A stretch of DNA of 10,842 bases from Acidobacteriota bacterium (GTDB lineage Bacteria; Acidobacteriota; Terriglobia; Bryobacterales; JACQDG01), in contig JACQDG010000272.1 in NCBI GenBank assembly GCA_016201185.1, forward strand, positions 1-10,842. Direction: 5' to 3'. A program made the position numbers and the translations under genes. Within the stretch, counting starts at the first letter, position 1, and every line of letters starts with the position of its first letter. Under the pieces are notes generated by a model, which was given only the letters and a program-made list of their open reading frames with translations, did no database searches and was not told where the DNA came from. This document shows positions 1 to 5,273 of this stretch, piece by piece.

Positions 1-602
1 ACCGAAAGATGGTCGGTGCGGGGAAAGACCCAGATATAGCCTTCCAGTTGCCGGAGGAATTGGATCTCGATGTGTTCCTGCAAGCGCGGTACGAAATAGC
101 CGAGGGCCACGTAGGCATCTGCTGGGCTCAGCTCGGTTCCCATCTGGCGGAGCGGATTGCGGGCGCCGGTGGCCACCACGCAAAAATCGGCCCCGTAGTT
201 GTCCTTCTTGCCACGGAACTGCCAGAAGCTGCCCTGGCGCTCGGCGCCGATCACGCGATCCTGTACTACATTGGCGCCGGAACGCCGAGCCCGGTCCAGA
301 AGGAGGCCGTTCAGCACCTGGCGCGAATAGATGGCCAGCGGCTGCCGCAGGCGCATCCAGGCCCGGGCGCCGTTCGAGGCCACCAGCACGATGCGGTCCA
401 CGAAGCGCTTGGGCACATCGCTCGAGGCCAGAAACGGATAATGCTGGAGCGCTTTGGCGGTCAGGCCACCGCCGCAGGGCTTTTCCCAGGCCAGCTTCTC
501 ATCGACGATGGTGACGAAAAAGCCGGCCCCAGCCAGCAACTCACCGGCAAAAGCCCCGGCGGGTCCGCCGCCCAGCACAGCGATATTCTGCAAGGCAGAC
601 AA
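1..602 (-). CDS. FAD-dependent oxidoreductase, geranylgeranyl-reductase-like (partial, C-terminus outside window)
   Basis: About 200 N-terminal residues are visible; the gene continues past base 1. Near the start is a Rossmann dinucleotide-binding motif (IAVLGGGPAGAFAGELL, GxGxxG type), then an acidic strand end (VTIVDEK) and the motif EKPCGGGLT, typical of geranylgeranyl-reductase-family flavoproteins. A second FAD-binding motif, CVVATGARNPLR, follows, and YIWVFPRTDHL lies near the window edge, matching the YxWxFP motif of the family. Members reduce isoprenoid double bonds or act as related flavin monooxygenases; the substrate cannot be told here. The start is chosen as TTG at 602 because AGGAGA (613-608) sits five bases upstream and a stop blocks the frame beyond it. 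That ribosome-binding site overlaps the stop of the lipoprotein gene upstream, suggesting translational coupling. Family assignment is firm; the exact reaction is not. Confidence 0.82.
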   Translation of the reverse strand, partial: MSALQNIAVLGGGPAGAFAGELLAGAGFFVTIVDEKLAWEKPCGGGLTAKALQHYPFLASSDVPKRFVDRIVLVASNGARAWMRLRQPLAIYSRQVLNGLLLDRARRSGANVVQDRVIGAERQGSFWQFRGKKDNYGADFCVVATGARNPLRQMGTELSPADAYVALGYFVPRLQEHIEIQFLRQLEGYIWVFPRTDHLS

Positions 603-607
603 TAGCG

Positions 608-613
608 TCTCCT
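608..613 (-). promoter_or_regulatory. Ribosome-binding site of the reductase overlapping the upstream stop
   Basis: AGGAGA read on the minus strand (613-608) lies five bases before TTG at 602 and overlaps the TAG stop (614-612) of the lipoprotein frame. It decides the unusual TTG start and implies that translation of the two genes is coupled when the lipoprotein frame is intact. Confidence 0.6.
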
Positions 614-1053
614 ATGGTGACTTTGCCGGGGGAGCGGTTGCGGGTGTGGTCGTACCGGCAGGAGGATGCCCGGACGGCAATTCGGGCGAAGCCGGCGGTG
701 CAGCGCCGGTCGGCGGGTGGCCGGCAGGCAAGTCGCCCATCTCGCTTGTTCCGGTCGAGGGCATGACGCCGCCGTGCCCTCCCGCCTGCGGCACCACCGC
801 CCAGCCATTTCCCTGCCGCTTCAAGTTGTAGTGCATGGACAGCGTGGCCTTGGCGTCGCCTTTGGCGCGAAAGACCACGTCTTACTTGCATGTCCATTCC
901 CTGCATGTTCAGATTGGGCCGCGAAGTGAGATAGCGCTCGATGGCCTGACGCACAGCCTCTTCCGATTGCGCCGGCCGACGGCTGCAGGAGGAGAGAACC
1001 ACAAGTGAAAGAGCTATTGCCGCTAGAGGGACCTTGTTCATCAGCCTGACCAT
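612..1053 (-). pseudogene. Small proline-rich lipoprotein gene interrupted by a frameshift
   Basis: The 5' part, from ATG at 1053 (GAGGGA just upstream), encodes a lipoprotein signal: MVRLMNKVPL, a hydrophobic core, then lipobox LSSC with Cys23. A short helical stretch (SEEAVRQAIERYLTSRPNLN) and MQGMDMQ follow. In that frame the protein then turns into low-quality Arg-rich sequence running into the next gene as far as 541. From about 881 a different frame continues sensibly as DVVFRAKGDAKATLSMHYNLKR, then a Pro/Gly-rich tail with two LPxGHPPxG motifs, ending at 612 just before the reductase start. Skipping one base (A complementary to 882) after the GTA codon at 885-883 joins the frames; a two-base loss would also explain it. 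The combined product would be about 146 residues, an envelope-anchored protein of unknown function. It could be a true pseudogene or a sequencing error in a functional gene. Confidence 0.6.
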
Positions 1054-1102
1054 TATCCCTCAGAAGAAGGGCCAGCAACAGCCCTGGTTCCCGACCGAAT
1101 CG

Positions 1103-1130
1103 TTTAAACTGGGATTTCAGCGCTTATACC
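1103..1130 (+). promoter_or_regulatory. Tentative serS promoter, with an overlapping minus-strand -10
   Basis: TTTAAA (1103-1108) and TATACC (1125-1130) are separated by 16 bases in the only gap between serS and the divergent lipoprotein gene. On the opposite strand the same bases read TATAAG (1128-1123), a good -10 for the lipoprotein gene. Both matches are partial and the serS leader would be very short, so this is only a candidate for overlapping divergent promoters. Confidence 0.3.
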
Positions 1131-1143
1131 CGGCCGGGGGCTT

Positions 1144-2430
1144 ATGCTCGATCTCTCTTATCTCCGCAACAACCTGGAAGCGGTGGAGGCGCGGCTGGCG
1201 CTGCGCGGCGGCTCAACGGGCCTGGACCGCTTCCAGGAGGTGGACCGGGAGCGGCGCGCGGCCATCACAGAGGTGGAGAGGCTCAAGGCCCTGCGCAACG
1301 CCGGCAGCGAGGAGATTGCGCGGGCCCGGCGCGAAGGAAAGGACACGACCGAACAGCAGGCTCGGATGCGCGAGCTGGGGGAGAAGATCAAAGCCCTGGA
1401 AGAAACAGCTAAACAGGCGGACGCGGCCCTGGAAGAAATCCTGCGGACCATCCCTAACGTGCCCCACGAATCGGTTCCAGCCGGGGCAGGCCCGGAGCAG
1501 AACGTCGAGATCCGCCGCTGGGGCCGGCCGCCGGAAATGAATTTCACCCCCAAGGCCCACTGGGACCTGGGACCGGCGCTGGGCATCCTGGATTTCGACC
1601 GCGCTGCCAAAATCACCGGCGCCCGCTTTGCTGTCTACTGGGGGCTGGGAGCTAGGCTCGAGCGGGCGCTGATAAACTTCATGCTCGAGGTCCACACCCG
1701 CCACCACGGCTACACCGAGGTTCTGCCGCCTTTCCTGATCAACTCGGCCAGCCTGTTCGGCACCGACCAGTTGCCCAAGTTTGCCGACGACCTTTTCAAG
1801 TGCGAAGGCCACGACTTCTGGCTGGCGCCCACGGCCGAGGTCCCCCTGACGAACCTTTATCGCAAAGAGACCCTTCCCGCCGAGCGGCTGCCTATCAAGC
1901 TGGCGGCTTTTACCCCCTGTTTCCGCAGCGAGGCCGGCTCCTATGGCCGGGACGTGCGCGGCATCATCCGCCAGCACCAGTTCCAGAAAGTAGAGCTGGT
2001 GAAGTTCACCCGGCCGGAGCACAGCTACGCGGAGCTCGAATCCCTCACCGCCGACGCCGAGGACATTTTGCAGCGCCTCGGCCTGCCCTACCGCACGGTG
2101 ACGCTTTCGACCGGCGACCTGGGCTTCTCCAGCGCCAAAACCTATGATCTGGAGGTATGGCTGCCCGGCTTGAACGAGTTCAAAGAGATCTCTTCTTGCA
2201 GCAACTTCGAGGCCTTCCAGGCGCGTCGCGCCGAGATCCGCTACAAGCCGGACGCCCGGGGCAAATCCGACTTCGTCCACACGCTGAACGGCAGCGGCCT
2301 GGCCATCGGCCGCACCTGGGTGGCGATCATCGAGAACTACCAGCAGTCCGACGGCAGCGTGGTCGTTCCTGAGGCCCTGCGGCCTTATCTCAACGCGGAG
2401 CGGATCACGGCGGAGGGTGCTCTGGGATAA
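1144..2430 (+). CDS. serS: Seryl-tRNA synthetase
   Basis: This cytoplasmic class II aminoacyl-tRNA synthetase charges tRNA-Ser (and tRNA-Sec) with serine using ATP. At 428 residues it is the usual bacterial length. Residues 1-105 form the N-terminal tRNA-binding coiled-coil arm, rich in Glu, Arg, Lys and Ala (e.g. RMRELGEKIKALEETAKQAD). The catalytic domain follows: motif 1 region about 170-210, the serine-binding TAE (230-232) in APTAEVPLTNLY, motif 2 FRSEAGSYGRDVRG (260-273) with HQFQKVE, and motif 3 NGSGLAIGRTW (382-392) with ENYQQSDGSVVVPEALRPYL. All are intact. Translation starts at ATG 1144; the upstream GGGGG is only a weak ribosome-binding site. The DUF4258 gene begins five bases after the stop, so the two are probably co-transcribed. 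Confidence 0.98.
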   Translation: MLDLSYLRNNLEAVEARLALRGGSTGLDRFQEVDRERRAAITEVERLKALRNAGSEEIARARREGKDTTEQQARMRELGEKIKALEETAKQADAALEEILRTIPNVPHESVPAGAGPEQNVEIRRWGRPPEMNFTPKAHWDLGPALGILDFDRAAKITGARFAVYWGLGARLERALINFMLEVHTRHHGYTEVLPPFLINSASLFGTDQLPKFADDLFKCEGHDFWLAPTAEVPLTNLYRKETLPAERLPIKLAAFTPCFRSEAGSYGRDVRGIIRQHQFQKVELVKFTRPEHSYAELESLTADAEDILQRLGLPYRTVTLSTGDLGFSSAKTYDLEVWLPGLNEFKEISSCSNFEAFQARRAEIRYKPDARGKSDFVHTLNGSGLAIGRTWVAIIENYQQSDGSVVVPEALRPYLNAERITAEGALG

Positions 2431-2435
2431 ACAAA

Positions 2436-2750
2436 GTGTCAAAGATTGATATCTCCGAGCTCCGGAAGGCCGTTTCGGAAAACCGTTACTTGATTCGACT
2501 CCACGCCAAGTCCCGGATGGGCGAACGAAGAGTTTCCGACAGCGATGTGAAGCACGTGTTGGCGAGCGGGGACGTCATTGAACAACATCTCAACGCTCGT
2601 CCTTACGCCAAGGCTCTCTTTATGGCCCAGGTCCGGGGTGAGCCTCTCTATGTGTCTTGTGCTTTTGATGGGACAAATGCGCAGATTATCACCGTTCACT
2701 GGTATGATCCGAACAGGTGGATTAACCCGTGGACCCGAAAGAAGGGCTGA
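2436..2750 (+). CDS. DUF4258-domain protein, toxin-like partner of the zinc-finger gene
   Basis: A 104-residue soluble protein with the DUF4258 pattern along nearly its whole length: RLHAKSRMGERRVSDSDVKHVL (His plus a helical Arg-rich segment), GDVIEQHLNARPYAKALF, then strands GEPLYVSCAFDG and AQIITVHWYDPNRW. DUF4258 proteins are small and often lie beside YgiT/MqsA-type zinc-finger genes, where they are predicted RelE/MqsR-like toxins; activity here is inferred. Translation probably starts at GTG 2436, five bases after the serS stop, with no good Shine-Dalgarno, which suggests re-initiation by ribosomes leaving serS. Its TGA stop overlaps the next gene's ATG by one base, the tight coupling usual for toxin-antitoxin pairs, here with the toxin-like gene first. 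No catalytic residues can be named with confidence. Confidence 0.8.
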   Translation: MSKIDISELRKAVSENRYLIRLHAKSRMGERRVSDSDVKHVLASGDVIEQHLNARPYAKALFMAQVRGEPLYVSCAFDGTNAQIITVHWYDPNRWINPWTRKKG

Positions 2751-3025
2751 TGAAGCAACAGGCCATCAAATGCGCGGAATGCGGCGGAACCCTGGAAGAG
2801 CGGACTATAAACCACACGCAACAGTGGGGTGAGGAACTCTATCGTTTTGAGGACGTCCCTGCATTGGTTTGTGCGCAGTGCGGACACGTCTGGCTGGCCG
2901 CTGAGGTTTCACAGCGAATAGACCAGATTATTCGAGAGCACCCCAAGCCGAAGGCGTACCAGAAGGTTCCCGTGTTCTCGCTTTTGCGGACCAAGGCCAA
3001 AGGCGCTGGCGCTGGCACGACTTAG
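2750..3025 (+). CDS. YgiT-type zinc-finger protein, antitoxin-like
   Basis: A 91-residue protein with two CxxC pairs, Cys8/Cys11 (KCAECGGTL) and Cys41/Cys44 (VCAQCGHVW), which would bind one zinc ion as in the N-terminal domain of MqsA/YgiT antitoxins. Between them is a beta-rich segment (RTINHTQQWGEELYRFEDVP), and after them AEVSQRIDQIIREHPKPK and a VPVFSL tail. The helix-turn-helix domain of full-length MqsA is absent, so it may neutralise its partner by binding without repressing the operon itself. The start is taken at ATG 2750, which overlaps the DUF4258 stop and has AGAAGG five bases upstream, rather than the GTG at 2729. It is most likely the antitoxin of the preceding gene; this is inference from context and family. 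Confidence 0.82.
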   Translation: MKQQAIKCAECGGTLEERTINHTQQWGEELYRFEDVPALVCAQCGHVWLAAEVSQRIDQIIREHPKPKAYQKVPVFSLLRTKAKGAGAGTT

Positions 3026-3231
3026 GCCAATGCCCCATTCCCCCGCATACAGAAAGAATTCGCCCTTTCTTTTCAGTGCATTAACAGGATTAGGGCGACG
3101 CCTGCTCCAACCGCCGGGATAAACTTAAGGTGGGTCAAGAGTGGTTAGTCATTCTACTATCAGGTTTCAAGATCAGGCTGTCGATCACATCGTTGTAGAG
3201 AGTCGAGGGAAACGGTTTCGAAGGAGAAGCT
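3026..3231. other. Intergenic stretch between the two zinc-finger genes
   Basis: No gene or RNA is recognisable. The part before the second zinc-finger gene was translated in all three forward frames and none resembles DUF4258, so there is no visible remnant of a second toxin gene. A weak AT-rich hairpin (AGAAAG at 3051-3056 pairing with CTTTCT at 3065-3070, followed by three T) might end transcription from serS. TACTAT at 3155-3160 is a possible -10 for the downstream gene but has no convincing -35. Confidence 0.4.
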
Positions 3232-3486
3232 GTGCAGCGCAGAATAAAATGCGCCGAGTGCGGGGGCACTCTTGCGCAAAGGACCATCACCCATACGCAA
3301 GCTTGGGGCGATCAACTCTATCGCTTTGACCAGGTCCCAGCGCTCGTTTGCACCCAGTGCGGTCAAGTTTGGCTACCGGCCGAGGTCTCGCAATTAGTCG
3401 ATGAGATTATCCAAGCCCCGCCCAAGCCGAAGAAATTCTATAGAGTCCCTGTTTTTTCCTTCTCGGAGCTGACCAAGGCAAGCTGA
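3232..3486 (+). CDS. Second YgiT-type zinc-finger protein, solitary paralogue
   Basis: An 84-residue protein with CxxC pairs Cys7/Cys10 and Cys40/Cys43, alignable without gaps to the zinc-finger protein at 2750-3025: roughly 50 of 72 core positions are identical by eye, including KCAECGGTL, VPALVC, AEVSQ, PKPK and VPVFS. Translation starts at GTG 3232, with a strong AAGGAG five bases upstream (3221-3226). Unlike its paralogue it has no DUF4258 gene in front of it and is followed at once by the end of the convergent larA-like gene. It lacks a helix-turn-helix. It is either an orphan antitoxin-like protein left by duplication and loss of the toxin, or a decoy/anti-addiction homologue. It looks intact. 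Confidence 0.78.
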   Translation: MQRRIKCAECGGTLAQRTITHTQAWGDQLYRFDQVPALVCTQCGQVWLPAEVSQLVDEIIQAPPKPKKFYRVPVFSFSELTKAS

Positions 3487-3506
3487 TCGGCCGATTCTTG
3501 TGGCAA

Positions 3507-4793
3507 CTAAGCCACTGCCCCCACTTCAGCCAACTGCGAGAAAACGTAAGGACCTTCGGGGATCACGGCCACCGAGGCGTCTGGAGGAAGAGCAGCGGCA
3601 AAGGCGTCAACCGCCGCCCGGGGCTCTTCGAAGCTCGAACCCCAAAGGTAGCGGCGATCGTCGGCCGGGACACCCGGCGCACACCAGAAAATTTCGGCGC
3701 GGCGGGCCACCAGGGCCAGCTTCTCCAGTTGCCACTGGTCGATGATGACCGGATCGCGGTCCAGGGCCTCCAGGCAGGCTTTCCAACCGGAGAAAGAGCG
3801 CACCATGCGGGTGAACTCCGGGCTGCCGAGCCCTTCCCGGCAGGCGGCCAGCAACAGCATCTTGCCTCCCGGTCTGAGGATATGGGAAGCGGCGGTGACG
3901 CCCTTTATGCACTGATAATAGGTTAGGTCCAGAGGATAGCCGCCGCCGGTCGTGATGACGGCATCCACCGCCTCTTCGACCGGGGCCAGGGTCGATTGGC
4001 GGACGAACTCCACGCCCCGGGCATGAGCGGTTTCGGCGCGGCCGGCGAAGACTCGAGCGATTTGCCGCGTCCGCGTCAGCGCCACGTCAACCATGAAATC
4101 GTGCCGGGCCATGCGGGCGATCTCGAGCAGTTCCCGGTGCAGGGGATTGTCGGGAAAGCTGCCTTCAACGGCCCGGGCTTCGCGCATAAAGGGCGGGCTG
4201 TGGAGGCGCTTAATGGTCTTCTCCGCCGCTAGGCCAGGGGCGATGAGCTTCCGGCCGCCGGAAAAGCCCAGCATGAGGTGGGGCTCGATGAAGCCCAAGG
4301 TGATGTGCAGGTCCGCTTCGATGAACCGGCGGTCGATCAGGACCTCCGTGCCGCCGTCCGCCCGCCCGAGATAGGCGTGCGACTCCTCGATCCGGGCGTT
4401 GTGGGAATCGACTCGGTATCGGGCCAGCATTTCCGGCCCGACAATTTCCTCGAGTTCGGCCGGTGCGGCCTCCCGGTGCAGGCCGGTGGCGATCAGAATT
4501 CGAATGCCGTCACGCGGCACGCCGGCTTGCTCAAGCGCGGCGGTTACGTGGGGCAGAACAATCCTGTTAGGAGCGGGCCGGGTGATGTCGCAGACCGCGA
4601 TGGCGGCGCTGGTCTTGCCCCGCGCCAGCTCGATCAGCGGCGGAGAAGCAATCGGATACGCCAGCGCCTCGGCCAGTGTCCTGTCAGGCGAATCGACCGC
4701 GCTGGCGAAGCGCGGCTCGAGTACAATAGTCCGCCACTGCTCGGGCAGCGCCAGCTCGGCGCCCGCCCGATCAAAGGCTACTCGAATCCTCAT
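3507..4793 (-). CDS. LarA-family nickel-dependent racemase homologue
   Basis: A 428-residue protein of the LarA family, whose founder is lactate racemase with a nickel-pincer (NPN) cofactor. The residues known in Lactobacillus plantarum LarA are all present with a constant offset of two: His106 (ATGLHR, cf. His108), His172 (EPHLMLGFSGGRK, cf. His174), Lys182 (GGRK, cf. Lys184, the cofactor-attachment lysine) and His198 (RLHSP, cf. His200). The DITRPAPN motif (69-76) and the C-terminal half with TTGGGYPLDLTYYQ are also typical. Substrates of the family extend to other alpha-hydroxy acids, so lactate is not assured. The cofactor genes larB, larC and larE are not in the window. Translation starts at ATG 4793, 21 bases after the VOC stop, so it is probably co-transcribed with VOC. 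Its end converges on the solitary zinc-finger gene. Confidence 0.88.
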   Translation of the reverse strand: MRIRVAFDRAGAELALPEQWRTIVLEPRFASAVDSPDRTLAEALAYPIASPPLIELARGKTSAAIAVCDITRPAPNRIVLPHVTAALEQAGVPRDGIRILIATGLHREAAPAELEEIVGPEMLARYRVDSHNARIEESHAYLGRADGGTEVLIDRRFIEADLHITLGFIEPHLMLGFSGGRKLIAPGLAAEKTIKRLHSPPFMREARAVEGSFPDNPLHRELLEIARMARHDFMVDVALTRTRQIARVFAGRAETAHARGVEFVRQSTLAPVEEAVDAVITTGGGYPLDLTYYQCIKGVTAASHILRPGGKMLLLAACREGLGSPEFTRMVRSFSGWKACLEALDRDPVIIDQWQLEKLALVARRAEIFWCAPGVPADDRRYLWGSSFEEPRAAVDAFAAALPPDASVAVIPEGPYVFSQLAEVGAVA

Positions 4794-4814
4794 CGTCCTG
4801 CGTGCTGGGAGTCC

Positions 4815-5210
4815 TTACGCCCCTGCTGCAGAGCTCTGCATGGCGGCCATCTGCTCCGCCATTTTCTTCTTCATTTCTCGAGGCGTAGGCTCAGCGATGT
4901 GGGTGGCGATGGCCCAGGGATGCCCCTCCGGATCGATCACGTTTCCGCAGCGATCGCCCCAGAACATGTCCGTCACCGGCATTCTGGCCGTGGCGCCCAG
5001 CTTGACGGCCCGGGCAAACACTTTGTCCGCGTTTTCCACGTAGAGATACAAGCTCATGGGCTTTCCATCGGGCCCGTTGCTGATGCCGCGCTTCTTGAAG
5101 CCAAAAGCCTTCTGGTAGAAGGAGGCAGCGGCTTTCACATCGACCACGTTTAGGTTCACAGTTACTGCGCCGTATTTTTTCCTGTTGAGGGGATCAGTTT
5201 TCTTGGCCAT
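4815..5210 (-). CDS. VOC (glyoxalase/PhnB-like) protein, apparently internally shortened
   Basis: A 131-residue vicinal-oxygen-chelate fold protein. The first module is clear (VTVNLNVVDVKAAASFYQKAFGF, residues 17-38), as is the second (SLYLYVENADKVFARAVKLGATA, MPVTDMFWGDRCGNVIDPEGHPWAIATHI, then the REMKKKM tail). PhnB-like relatives are usually near 160 residues and have about 33 residues between GPDG and PVSLYLYVE, carrying strands of the HAEIKIGDSRIML type; here GPDGKP (46-51) runs straight into MSLYLYVE. This looks like an in-frame deletion removing part of the first module, so metal or ligand binding may be lost. The start is ATG 5210 because AGGAG lies six bases upstream; an upstream in-frame extension to 5264 has no such site. 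Substrate unknown. larA follows 21 bases downstream. Confidence 0.82.
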   Translation of the reverse strand: MAKKTDPLNRKKYGAVTVNLNVVDVKAAASFYQKAFGFKKRGISNGPDGKPMSLYLYVENADKVFARAVKLGATARMPVTDMFWGDRCGNVIDPEGHPWAIATHIAEPTPREMKKKMAEQMAAMQSSAAGA

Positions 5211-5241
5211 AGGTCGCTCCTGGGGAAGGTAAGAGCTTCCT

Positions 5242-5250
5242 ATTGTAGCA
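5242..5250 (-). promoter_or_regulatory. Extended -10 promoter for VOC and larA
   Basis: On the minus strand these bases read TGCTACAAT: TG, one base, then TACAAT (5247-5242), a five-of-six match to TATAAT. No convincing -35 lies 16-18 bases upstream, as allowed for extended -10 promoters. A start near 5235 gives a leader of about 25 bases to ATG 5210. It lies in the 63-base gap after the chimeric gene. Confidence 0.5.
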
Positions 5251-5273
5251 AGAATGGTCCCCAATCTAAGCCA

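Noticed and set aside
541..878. Continuation of the lipoprotein in its first frame to 541
   Set aside because: The sequence is Arg/Ala-rich and unlike a protein, overlaps the reductase by about 60 bases, and the alternative frame gives a coherent tail with a stop placed just before the next gene.
1102..1109. GTTTAAAC palindrome before serS
   Set aside because: Eight-base palindromes occur by chance; it overlaps the tentative -35 and no second copy was seen.
1213..2442. 409-codon minus-strand open frame opposite serS
   Set aside because: serS is certain on the plus strand with all motifs; the antisense frame is a codon-bias shadow.
3141..3329. 62-codon frame before the solitary zinc-finger gene, considered as a toxin remnant
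   Set aside because: Its translation does not resemble DUF4258 in any of the three forward frames and it overlaps the zinc-finger gene out of frame.
3486..3495. ATCGGCCGAT palindrome between convergent genes as a terminator
   Set aside because: It has no loop and no T-run on either side, so it cannot act as a normal intrinsic terminator.
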